This document shows, piece after piece, positions 1-6,926 of a stretch of 33,775 nucleotides of DNA. The notes below the pieces were generated by a model. That model did no database searches, was not told where the DNA came from, and worked only from the letters and a program-made list of their open reading frames with translations. Made by a program: the position numbers and the translations under genes. This stretch comes from an uncultured Oscillospiraceae bacterium (GTDB lineage Bacteria; Bacillota; Clostridia; Oscillospirales; Oscillospiraceae): positions 1 to 33,775 of the forward strand of contig CALXGG010000010.1 of the NCBI GenBank assembly GCA_944387785.1. Reading direction: 5' to 3'. Numbering within the stretch: position 1 is the stretch's first letter; each line of letters begins with the position of its first letter.

Positions 1-167
1 TCATGCGCCGCCGTTGACAGCCCCGCCCGTCTTTGCTAAAGGGTAATCAAGGCGGGAAAGCCCTAAAATGGCTTCCCCGCCCATTTCAATTTTGGGAAAA
101 GAAATGCTCCAAAATCAAAAAGAGAGCGGCCAAGCACTTTGAGGGATTGGCCGCCTTGTTCACCCAT

Positions 168-326
168 TCAGCGGGACGGCAGGCGGCGGTCAAGGCCGGG
201 TGTAAACCCGTTCATTTCAGCCTTGACGGTTGCCTGCTGTCCTGCTACTTTTCCGGGAGTGTGGCCACAACTTCGGGACACTTTGTCCACAAGTTGGAGC
301 GTAGGACGAGGAACTGGGGCTTTCAT
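168..326 (-). CDS. Small hypothetical protein of the mobile element
   Basis: A 52-residue frame starts at ATG 326 (MKAPVPRPTLQLVDK...) and ends ...GLDRRLPSR. It is basic and hydrophilic, with no recognisable domain. It sits between the oriT-like hairpin and the left window edge. A second minus-strand frame (217-447) overlaps it in another register, so which one, if either, is translated is uncertain. The ribosome binding site is weak. It could equally be non-coding element DNA. Confidence 0.25.
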   Translation of the reverse strand: MKAPVPRPTLQLVDKVSRSCGHTPGKVAGQQATVKAEMNGFTPGLDRRLPSR

Positions 327-470
327 ATACGCCCTGTCTGCTGATGAGTCCAGACCTGCGCTTGCGGCTCCACGCCACGCAAGCACAGCCCTGTTTTCCT
401 GCCGCTTCAAATGCCCTTGCCCTCCCCGGCGGCAACGGCATTTTCACGGCAACGCCGACAGAGCGTATAA

Positions 471-501
471 CACACTACACTTTGCTTCGCAAAGTCGTGT
501 G
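471..501 (-). other. oriT-like inverted repeat
   Basis: On the minus strand CACAC is followed by ACTTTG-CGAAG-CAAAGT and then GTGTG, giving a two-part stem, with GTGTTATACG just beyond it. This arrangement, a small hairpin next to a GTGTTATAC-type sequence, resembles transfer origins placed before MOB-P type relaxase genes in Firmicute conjugative transposons. The resemblance is from memory of the family; no nic site can be proven. Flanking hairpins at 502-527 and 536-589 support a structured non-coding border. Confidence 0.35.
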
Positions 502-535
502 CCAAATGGGGGCGTTGCCCCCTTTGGAAACCCCC

Positions 536-589
536 ACAAGAAAAGGCGGTACGCTACCCCTCCACGGGGCGCATACCGCCTTTTCTTGT
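536..589. terminator. Bidirectional terminator-like hairpin in the element
   Basis: A perfect 16-bp stem (536-551 with 574-589) carries AAGAAAAGGCGG and CCGCCTTTTCTT arms. The loop itself holds a CCCC/GGGG mini-stem. The A and T tracts in the arms would make it a terminator on either strand. It lies about 70 bp inside the element end and may insulate the element from the host gene. Confidence 0.55.
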
Positions 590-649
590 TATCCAGCCCT
601 CCGGCTGTATCGGTTGAGCAAAAGTCCGCGTGGGATTGATGTGGTATCT

Positions 650-787
650 TTAACTTTGGGAAACTCCGGTCTCCCACTTGGACACCGCTTTGGCGCTCAC
701 GTCCAGCCGCTCCGCCAGCCTGGCCTGGGTGAGGCCCCGCTCCTCCCGGAGCCGCCGGATGGCCCCGCCGGTCACATATTGATCCAT
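650..787 (-). pseudogene. XRE-family HTH regulator cut by element insertion
   Basis: The gene starts at ATG 787 behind a clear AAGGAGG (794-800). The frame reads as a classic XRE helix-turn-helix: GAIRRLREERGLTQARLAE, then LDVSAKAVSKWETG. Family members normally continue with a G-x-x-P-D type segment after WETG. Here the frame instead runs into unrelated sequence (VSQS) and stops at 650-652, giving 45 residues. The break coincides with the end of the mobile element at about 660. The missing C-terminal part should lie at the other end of the element. The stub keeps most of the DNA-binding domain but probably is not functional. Confidence 0.75.
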
Positions 788-955
788 GGCGATCCTCCTT
801 GTCCTCTTTCCGGTGTGGTTTCCCCGTTATCATACCAGAGGGCCCGCCCGGGCGCAACCTACGCTTGGTAGACCTCCCCTTCGAGGCCCGCCGCCGCGGC
901 GGGGCGCGCCTCCCGCTGCGGGAACCGGGCCGGACGCCGCCGCTCCCGGCAGGGT

Positions 956-984
956 TTGCAGAACAGGGCGGATCGTGGTATACT
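956..984 (+). promoter_or_regulatory. Sigma-A promoter for the patatin-like gene
   Basis: TTGCAG (956-961), a 17-bp spacer and TATACT (979-984) stand about 75 bp before the start codon at 1060. The rest of the interval 788-955 is GC-rich and shows nothing I recognise. Confidence 0.65.
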
Positions 985-1059
985 ATGATAACAGGTCCGC
1001 CGGCCCCCTTCCCGGGGCGGCCGGCACGGGACAGCACAACGGAAGGACGGCGAGGGACG

Positions 1060-1908
1060 ATGAGGACCGGGATCGTGGACGTGGGCGGCGGCATGCGGGG
1101 CATATACGCCGCCGGGGTACTGGACTGCTGCATGGCGCGCGGCGTCCGCTTCGACTGCTGCGTGGGGGTGTCCGCCGGCAGCGCCAACGTGGCCTCCTAC
1201 CTGTCGGGCCAGCGGGGGCGCAACCGCCGCTACTATGAGGAGTACGCGCTGCGCAGGCAGTACATGGGCAAGAGCAACCTGCTGCGCACCGGCTCCTACA
1301 TCAACCTGGAGTACGTCTACGGCACCCTGAGCAACTCCGGCGGGGAGGACCCCCTGGACTTCCGGGCAATGATGGAGAATCCTGCCAGCCTGATCGTGGT
1401 GGCCACCCGGGCGGAGGACGGCCAGCCCCGCTACTTCACCAAGGCGGACGTCCGCCAGGACGACTACCGGATCTTCATGGCCTCCAGCTGCGTGCCCGGG
1501 GTGAACCGGCCCTTCGTGCTGGACGGCGTGCCCTATTTCGACGGTGCCCTCAGCGACCCGGTGCCCATCGAGAAGGCCTTTTCCGAGGGCTGCGACCGGG
1601 TGGTCCTGCTGCTGACCAAGCCGGCCGGCGTCCCCCGGGTCCCCGGGAAGGACCCCCTGCTGGCCTCCATGATCCAGCGCAGGTACCCGGCGGCCGCCCG
1701 GCGGATGCTGCTGCGGACCCAGCGGTACAACGACGCCGTGGCGGCGGCAAAGCGGTACCAGGCACAGGGACGGCTTTTGATCCTCTCCCCGGCGGACACC
1801 TTCGGGGTGGACACCCTGAAGCGGGACCGCGATGCCCTGGAGCGGCTCTACCGGGCGGGGGAAAAGGACGGGGAGGCCCTGCTGCGCTGGCTGGAGGGCG
1901 GGCACTGA
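1060..1908 (+). CDS. Patatin-like phospholipase
   Basis: This 282-residue cytosolic lipid acyl hydrolase belongs to the bacterial patatin family (RssA/YjjU-like). The N-terminal oxyanion loop reads GGGMRG (residues 9-14). The nucleophile elbow is GVSAG (36-40, Ser38), and the second catalytic residue is Asp161 in the DGA triad motif. Together these give the Ser-Asp dyad typical of the family, and length is normal for the YjjU-type group. The start at 1060 is chosen because the GGGMRG loop follows directly and the promoter lies upstream; longer in-frame extensions to 799 have no support. It is a single-gene unit. No signal peptide is seen. The physiological substrate is unknown, probably membrane phospholipid or lysophospholipid. 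Confidence 0.88.
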   Translation: MRTGIVDVGGGMRGIYAAGVLDCCMARGVRFDCCVGVSAGSANVASYLSGQRGRNRRYYEEYALRRQYMGKSNLLRTGSYINLEYVYGTLSNSGGEDPLDFRAMMENPASLIVVATRAEDGQPRYFTKADVRQDDYRIFMASSCVPGVNRPFVLDGVPYFDGALSDPVPIEKAFSEGCDRVVLLLTKPAGVPRVPGKDPLLASMIQRRYPAAARRMLLRTQRYNDAVAAAKRYQAQGRLLILSPADTFGVDTLKRDRDALERLYRAGEKDGEALLRWLEGGH

Positions 1909-1971
1909 CCCGGAAAGGGGCGCCCGGGCCTCCCGGAACAGCGCCCAGGGGAAAATTATTTGACAAAATAA

Positions 1972-2000
1972 TTGACACGTCTCCAAAGCTATGCTATATT
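1972..2000 (+). promoter_or_regulatory. Strong promoter for the structured RNA / polyamine operon
   Basis: A consensus TTGACA (1972-1977), exactly 17 bp, and TATATT (1995-2000) make this the best promoter in the window. A second TTGACA at 1960-1965 gives a tandem -35. Transcription should start near 2007, about 395 nt before the speA start codon. Confidence 0.8.
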
Positions 2001-2006
2001 TTTCTA

Positions 2007-2265
2007 GAATTTGACTGGAGTTTATCTGGCCAAGCATACTGGGACCACTCCCGCGGGAGTCAAGGCCATACGGACAGCCGGGTCCACTGCCGATCGGCGG
2101 TTTACCGCCTTATTGATTGAGTTAAAAGCTCAAATTTTATAAGTTGGTTACTTTATAACCGAAATGCGCGTCTGCGCAGACTTGTGAAACGGTCAATAAC
2201 AGAGTGGTAAAAGTATCTTGCTGCTATATAGACTCTAGGTACCAGGCATATTCTCCGGCATCTCC
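2007..2265 (+). ncRNA. Large structured RNA, class unassigned (raiA-motif a candidate)
   Basis: The transcript folds by eye into a closed, multi-branched RNA. Its ends pair through CTGGAG (2015-2020) with CTCCGG (2253-2258), and through CTGG (2026-2029) with CCAG (2242-2245). Inside are GGACC/GGTCC (2042-2046/2081-2085) enclosing the ACTCC-CGCG-GGAGT hairpin (2047-2060), then GGCGG-TTTA-CCGCC (2096-2109). A 7-bp helix TTATTGA/TCAATAA (2110-2116/2193-2199) encloses three further hairpins (2117-2133, 2146-2160, 2170-2181). There is no open reading frame of note. A multi-helix RNA this size with its own promoter recalls the raiA-motif RNA of Clostridia, but I cannot confirm that. It could also be a long cis-regulatory leader of the polyamine operon. 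It lacks T-box, tmRNA, RNase P and SRP signatures. Confidence 0.6.
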
Positions 2266-2350
2266 CGCCGCAGGGGGCACCCTGCCCAGGGGAGGGCCCG
2301 CCGTCCCCGCCCCGGGCGGCCGCCGGAGCGTATGGGAATACGACCGATCC

Positions 2351-2390
2351 AGACACAAGCTGCCCAAACGCAGCTTGTGTCTTTTGTTTT
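2351..2390 (+). terminator. Intrinsic terminator directly before speA
   Basis: A perfect 12-bp stem AGACACAAGCTG/CAGCTTGTGTCT (2351-2362/2371-2382) with an 8-nt loop is followed by TTTTGTTTT. The U tract ends one base before the speA Shine-Dalgarno GAGGTGA (2391-2397). It either ends the structured RNA as a separate transcript or works as an attenuator for the operon. GC-rich sequence at 2266-2350, with a GCAGGG-GGCA-CCCTGC hairpin (about 2270-2286), lies between it and the RNA. Confidence 0.85.
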
Positions 2391-2402
2391 GAGGTGAGTC
2401 AG

Positions 2403-3872
2403 ATGAAAACAGACCGCGGCCTGGACCAGAAGCGGGCGCCCATCTACGAGGCGCTCCAGACCTTTCGGCAGATGCGCGTCGTCCCCTTCGACGTGCCCGG
2501 CCACAAGCGGGGCCGGGGCAACCCGGAGCTGACCGCTTTCCTGGGGGAGCAGTGCGTCAGCATCGACGTCAACAGCATGAAGCCCCTGGACAATCTGTGC
2601 CATCCCATCTCCGTGATCCGCCAGGCGGAGGAGCTGGCCGCCGAGGCCTTCGGCGCCGCCCACGCCTTTTTGATGGTGGGCGGCACCACCAGCTCGGTGC
2701 AGAGCATGGTCCTCTCCGCCTGCAAGCGGGGGGACAAGATCATCATGCCCCGGAACGTCCACCGCAGCGTGATCAACGCCCTGGTGCTCTGCGGCGCCAT
2801 CCCGGTGTACGTCAACCCGGAGGTGGACCGCCGCCTGGGCATCTCCCTGGGGATGAAGCGGGAGCAGGTGGCCCGGGCCATCCGGGAAAACCCCGACGCC
2901 GTGGCGGTGCTGGTCAATAACCCCACCTACTACGGCATCTGCAGCGACCTGCGGGCCATCGTGCGCATGGCCCACGACGCCGGGATGTACTGCCTGGTGG
3001 ACGAGGCCCACGGCACCCACTTCTACTTTGGGGAGAACATGCCCGTGTCCGCCATGGAGGCCGGCGCGGACATGGCCTCCGTCTCCATGCACAAAAGCGG
3101 CGGGAGCCTGACCCAGTCCAGCCTGCTGCTCATCGGCCCCCGGATCCACGAGGGCCACGTCCGCCAGATCATCAACCTCACCCAGACCACCTCCGGCAGC
3201 TACCTGCTCATGTCCAGCCTGGACATCTCCCGGCGGAATTTGGCCCTCCGGGGCAGGAAGGTCTTTCGCCAGGTGGTGGCCATGGCGGAGTACGCCCGGG
3301 AGGAGGTCAACGCCATCGGCGGCTACTACGCCTTCGGCCGGGAGCTCATCAACGGGGACGCCATCTTCGACTTCGACCCCACCAAGCTCAGCGTCCACAC
3401 CCGGGATATCGGCCTTGCCGGTATCGAGGTCTACGACCTCCTCCGGGACGAGTACGACATCCAGATCGAGTTCGGCGACATCGGCAATATCCTGGCCTAC
3501 CTCTCCATCGGCGACCGGCCCCAGGAGCTGGAGCGCCTGGTCAGCGCCCTGGCGGAGATCCGCCGCCGCCACCAGACCGACAGCAGCGGCCTGATGAACC
3601 AGGAGTACATCGACCCCGAGGTGGTCACCAGCCCCCAGGAGGCCTTCTACGCCGAAAAGGAGAGCGTCCCCCTGGCGGACAGCGTGGGGCGGGTGTGCAG
3701 CGAGTTCGTCATGTGCTATCCCCCCGGCATCCCCATCCTGGCCCCCGGGGAGCGGATCACCGCGGAGATCCTGGACTACATCCGCTACGCCAAGGCCAAG
3801 GGCTGCTCCATGACCGGCCCGGAGGACCCGGAGATCCAGCGGATCAATATTCTTACCAAGGAGGTGGTGTGA
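2403..3872 (+). CDS. speA: Arginine (Orn/Lys/Arg) decarboxylase, fold type I
   Basis: This PLP-dependent decarboxylase has 489 residues, the usual size of the short biosynthetic SpeA-type enzymes of Firmicutes. Visible marks are the N-terminal FDVPGHKRG (29-37), the PLP-pocket DEAHG (200-204) and the Schiff-base lysine Lys231 in SVSMHKSGGS. ATG 2403 is chosen over GTG 2394 because GAGGTGA sits 5 nt before it. Next to agmatinase (speB), the substrate is most likely arginine, giving agmatine; the motifs alone cannot exclude lysine or ornithine. It is the first gene of the polyamine operon and overlaps speE by one base (TGATG). The terminator just upstream suggests transcription is attenuated or depends on readthrough. 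Confidence 0.9.
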   Translation: MKTDRGLDQKRAPIYEALQTFRQMRVVPFDVPGHKRGRGNPELTAFLGEQCVSIDVNSMKPLDNLCHPISVIRQAEELAAEAFGAAHAFLMVGGTTSSVQSMVLSACKRGDKIIMPRNVHRSVINALVLCGAIPVYVNPEVDRRLGISLGMKREQVARAIRENPDAVAVLVNNPTYYGICSDLRAIVRMAHDAGMYCLVDEAHGTHFYFGENMPVSAMEAGADMASVSMHKSGGSLTQSSLLLIGPRIHEGHVRQIINLTQTTSGSYLLMSSLDISRRNLALRGRKVFRQVVAMAEYAREEVNAIGGYYAFGRELINGDAIFDFDPTKLSVHTRDIGLAGIEVYDLLRDEYDIQIEFGDIGNILAYLSIGDRPQELERLVSALAEIRRRHQTDSSGLMNQEYIDPEVVTSPQEAFYAEKESVPLADSVGRVCSEFVMCYPPGIPILAPGERITAEILDYIRYAKAKGCSMTGPEDPEIQRINILTKEVV

Positions 3873-4729
3873 TGGAGCTCTGGTTCAGCGAATTCCATAC
3901 CCCCGACGTCAAACACAGCATCCGGGTCAACCGGCACCTCTACTCCCAGCGCAGCGAATACCAGCAGATCGACATCTACGACACCCCGGAGTTCGGCAAG
4001 GTGCTGACCCTGGACGGGAACGTGATGCTCACCGAGCGGGACGAGTTCATTTACGACGAGATGATCACCCATGTGCCCATGGCGGTCCACCCCCACATCC
4101 AGGACGTGCTGGTCATCGGCGCGGGGGACGGCGGCGTGGTGCGGGAGCTGGCCCGGTACGAGTCCATCCGCTCCATCGACCTGGTGGAGATGGACGAGCA
4201 GGTGGTGGAGGCCTGCCGGCGGTACCTGCCGGAGAACGCCTGCCGGCTGGACGACGCCCGGGTCCACATGTACTTTGACAACGCCCTGCGCTTCATCCGC
4301 CGCCGCAAGGCCCAGTACGACCTCATCATCGTGGACTCCACCGACCCCTTCGGCCCCTCCGAGGGCTACTTCACCCGGGAGTTCTACGGCATCTGCTACA
4401 ACGCCCTCCGGGACGACGGCATCATGGTCAACCAGCAGGGCAGCCCCTTCTACCGCCAGGACGCCGAGGCCATGCAGCGCAGCCACAAGCGCATCGTCAG
4501 CACCTTCCCCATCAGCCGGGTCTACCAGGCCCACATCCCCACCTACGCCGCCGGGTACTGGCTCTTCGGCTTCGCCAGCAAGAAGTACCACCCCATCGAC
4601 GACTTCGACCGGGAGAAGTGGCTGGGGCTGCACCTGAAAACCAAGTACTACACCGTAAGGCTCCACGCGGGCGCCTTCTTCCTGCCCGCGTTCCTGGAGG
4701 AGATGCTGCAGGAGGTGGAGAAGGCGTGA
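3872..4729 (+). CDS. speE: Spermidine synthase family aminopropyltransferase
   Basis: This 285-residue protein has an N-terminal beta domain and a Rossmann methyltransferase-like domain. The nucleotide loop reads VIGAGDGGVVREL (GAGDGG at 83-88), the acidic strand end LVEMDE (104-109) and the catalytic loop DSTDPFGP (155-162). The last contains the two aspartates expected to bind the amine. It begins one base into the speA stop codon behind AAGGAGGTGG and ends with a 4-nt overlap with speB. Classical SpeE needs decarboxylated S-adenosylmethionine from SpeD. No speD is in the window, and this operon makes spermidine by the carboxyspermidine route. The true product may therefore be another aminopropylated amine, or SpeD may be encoded elsewhere. 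Confidence 0.88.
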   Translation: MELWFSEFHTPDVKHSIRVNRHLYSQRSEYQQIDIYDTPEFGKVLTLDGNVMLTERDEFIYDEMITHVPMAVHPHIQDVLVIGAGDGGVVRELARYESIRSIDLVEMDEQVVEACRRYLPENACRLDDARVHMYFDNALRFIRRRKAQYDLIIVDSTDPFGPSEGYFTREFYGICYNALRDDGIMVNQQGSPFYRQDAEAMQRSHKRIVSTFPISRVYQAHIPTYAAGYWLFGFASKKYHPIDDFDREKWLGLHLKTKYYTVRLHAGAFFLPAFLEEMLQEVEKA

Positions 4730-5577
4730 AATCCAACATCGAGACCTTCATCGGCTGCGACAGCCCCTACGGGGAGGCCCGGATCGTCCTTTTCGGCGCC
4801 CCCTTCGACTCCACCACCAGCTTCCGCCCCGGCGCCCGGTTCGGCTCCGCCGCCATGCGCCACGAGAGCTTCGGCCTGGAGACGTACAGCCCCTACCAGG
4901 ACAAGGACCTGGCCGACTGCGCCGTGTTCGACGCCGGCGACCTGGAGCTGTGCTTCGGCAGCGCCGAGAGCGCCCTGGCCGACATCCAGGCCCGGACGGA
5001 GGAGATCCTGTCCGACGGCAAGCTGCCGTTGCTGCTGGGCGGGGAGCACCTGGTCACCCTGGGGGCTGTCCGGGCGGTATGCCGGCGCTATCCGGACCTG
5101 CACATCCTCCACTTCGACGCCCACGCGGACCTGCGGGACGACTACCTGGGCGCGCGGCTGAGCCACGCCTGCGTGCTCCGCCGCTGCCACGACCTGCTGG
5201 GGGACGGCCGCATCCACCAGTTTGGCATCCGCAGCGGCGAGCGGGAGGAGTTCCGCTTCGCCAGGGACCACACGGACCTGCACCCCTTCTCCTTCGACGG
5301 CCTGGAGGGCCTGGCCCGCCGTCTGGCGGAGAGCGGCGCGCCGGTCTACCTCACCATCGACCTGGACTGCCTGGACCCCTCCGCCTTCCCCGGCACGGGG
5401 ACGCCGGAGGCCGGCGGCGTCACCTTCCTCCAGCTGCTGGAGGCCATCCGGCTGGCGGCCGGGACCCGTGTGGTGGCCGCCGACGTCAACGAGCTGGCCC
5501 CCATGCTGGACCCCAGCGGCGTCTCCACCGCCACCGCCTGCAAGGTGCTGCGGGAGCTGCTGCTGGCCCTGTCCTGA
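4726..5577 (+). CDS. speB: Agmatinase (ureohydrolase family)
   Basis: This 283-residue enzyme would hydrolyse agmatine to putrescine and urea. All metal-binding signatures of the arginase/agmatinase family are present: GGEH (105-108, His108), DAHAD (131-135) and TIDLDCLDP (210-218), followed by PGTGTPEAGG. These provide the binuclear manganese ligands. The start is GTG 4726, inside the end of speE (GTGA overlap), with GGAGGTGG five bases before it; translational coupling is likely. Position between speA and the carboxyspermidine genes favours agmatine over arginine or guanidinobutyrate as substrate. Confidence 0.9.
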   Translation: MKSNIETFIGCDSPYGEARIVLFGAPFDSTTSFRPGARFGSAAMRHESFGLETYSPYQDKDLADCAVFDAGDLELCFGSAESALADIQARTEEILSDGKLPLLLGGEHLVTLGAVRAVCRRYPDLHILHFDAHADLRDDYLGARLSHACVLRRCHDLLGDGRIHQFGIRSGEREEFRFARDHTDLHPFSFDGLEGLARRLAESGAPVYLTIDLDCLDPSAFPGTGTPEAGGVTFLQLLEAIRLAAGTRVVAADVNELAPMLDPSGVSTATACKVLRELLLALS

Positions 5578-5666
5578 CAACAGCGCGTCCCTTCCCGCCC
5601 CGGAGGCCCGGGGCAGAGATGACATAGCGTCCCCATCACTTTTTGCCGACAGAAAGGAAACACACT

Positions 5667-6926
5667 ATGAGCAGAGTATTAGTCATCGGGTGCGGCGGCG
5701 TGGCCGCCGTGGCCATCCGCAAGTGCTGCCAGGTCAGCGAGGTCTTTACCGAGCTGTGCATCGCCAGCCGCACCAAGTCCAAGTGCGACCAGCTGGCCGC
5801 CGAGCTCCAGGGCAAGACCGCCACCCAGATCACCACCGCCCAGGTGGACGCCGACAAGGTGGAGGAGGTCATCGCCCTCATCAAGAGCTACCAGCCCGAC
5901 CTGGTGATGAACATCGCCCTGCCCTACCAGGACCTGACCATCATGGACGCCTGCCTTGCCTGCGGCGTCAACTACATGGACACCGCCAACTATGAGCCCG
6001 AGGACACCGACGACCCCCAGTGGCGGGCCGTCTATGAGCAGCGCTGCAAGGAGAAGGGCTTTTCCGCCTACTTCGATTACTCCTGGCAGTGGGCCTACCG
6101 GGAGAAGTTCGAGAAGGCGGGCCTCACCGCCCTGCTGGGCTGCGGCTTCGACCCCGGCGTGACCCAGGCCTACTGCGCCTACGCCAAGAAGCACGAGTTC
6201 GACACCATCGACACCATCGACATCCTGGACTGCAACGGCGGCGACCACGGCTACCCCTTCGCCACCAACTTCAACCCCGAGGTGAACCTGCGGGAGGTGT
6301 CCGCCCCCGGCTCCTACTGGGAGGACGGCCGCTGGGTGGAGATCCCCGCCATGAGCATCAAGCGGGAGTACAACTTCGACCAGGTGGGCCAGAAGGACAT
6401 GTACCTGCTGCACCACGAGGAGATCGAGTCCCTGGCGGAGAACATCCCGGAGGTGAAGCGCATCCGCTTCTTCATGACCTTCGGCCAGAGCTACCTCACC
6501 CACATGCGGTGCCTGGAGAACGTGGGGATGCTCTCCACCACCCCGGTGCTGTTCGAGGGCCGGGAGATCGTGCCCATCAAGTTCCTCAAGGCCCTCCTCC
6601 CCGACCCCGCCAGCCTGGGCCCCCGGACCCACGGCAAGACCAACATCGGCTGCATCTTCACCGGGAAGAAGGACGGCAAGGACAAGACCTACTACATCTA
6701 TAACGTCTGCGACCACCAGGCGTGCTACAAGGAGGTGGCCAGCCAGGCCGTCAGCTACACCACCGGCGTGCCCGCCATGTGCGGCGCCCTGATGCTGCTC
6801 ACCGGCAAGTGGACGGAGAAGGGGGTCCACACCGTGGAGGAGTTCGACCCCGATCCCTTCCTGGACGCCCTGGATCAGTACGGCCTGCCCCGCAGCGAGG
6901 ACCGCAGCCCCGTGCTGGTGGACTGA
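5667..6926 (+). CDS. Carboxy(nor)spermidine dehydrogenase/synthase
   Basis: This 419-residue saccharopine dehydrogenase-like enzyme has a Rossmann glycine motif at the very N-terminus (VLVIGCGGVA, residues 4-13). In the carboxyspermidine pathway it condenses putrescine with aspartate semialdehyde and reduces the imine with NADPH, giving carboxyspermidine. The pairing with nspC downstream (one-base overlap) is diagnostic of this role rather than lysine metabolism. The segment GFDPGVTQAYCAYA and the long C-terminal half fit CASDH proteins. Start ATG 5667 has AAAGGA 8-12 bases upstream. An 89-bp gap separates it from speB, with no clear promoter or terminator, so it is probably still the same operon. 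Confidence 0.87.
   Translation: MSRVLVIGCGGVAAVAIRKCCQVSEVFTELCIASRTKSKCDQLAAELQGKTATQITTAQVDADKVEEVIALIKSYQPDLVMNIALPYQDLTIMDACLACGVNYMDTANYEPEDTDDPQWRAVYEQRCKEKGFSAYFDYSWQWAYREKFEKAGLTALLGCGFDPGVTQAYCAYAKKHEFDTIDTIDILDCNGGDHGYPFATNFNPEVNLREVSAPGSYWEDGRWVEIPAMSIKREYNFDQVGQKDMYLLHHEEIESLAENIPEVKRIRFFMTFGQSYLTHMRCLENVGMLSTTPVLFEGREIVPIKFLKALLPDPASLGPRTHGKTNIGCIFTGKKDGKDKTYYIYNVCDHQACYKEVASQAVSYTTGVPAMCGALMLLTGKWTEKGVHTVEEFDPDPFLDALDQYGLPRSEDRSPVLVD

Larger units (their letters stand above)
1..661. mobile_element. End of an integrative/conjugative element
   Basis: This non-host stretch has no long coding frame but many hairpins: 51-81 (one mismatch), 189-227 (nested), 471-501, 502-527 and 536-589. 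It ends where the reading frame of a helix-turn-helix gene is interrupted (about 660), so I read it as one terminus of an element inserted in that gene. Small minus-strand frames (for example 168-326) and an oriT-like hairpin fit the border region of Tn1549-like Clostridial conjugative transposons, whose relaxase and transfer genes would lie left of the window. No integrase is visible here. The exact junction is inferred from the broken reading frame, not from an identified attachment site. Confidence 0.55.

Noticed and set aside
1917..1949. Terminator for the patatin gene
   Set aside because: GGGCGC/GCGCCC and CGGG/CCCG arms can pair, but no U tract follows; too weak to list as a feature.
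2007..2265. T-box, tmRNA, RNase P or SRP RNA
   Set aside because: None of the invariant sequences are present (no GGTGG-ACCGCG, no tmRNA T-arm and CCA end, no GAGGAAAGTCC, no SRP GGTGG-AGG loop).
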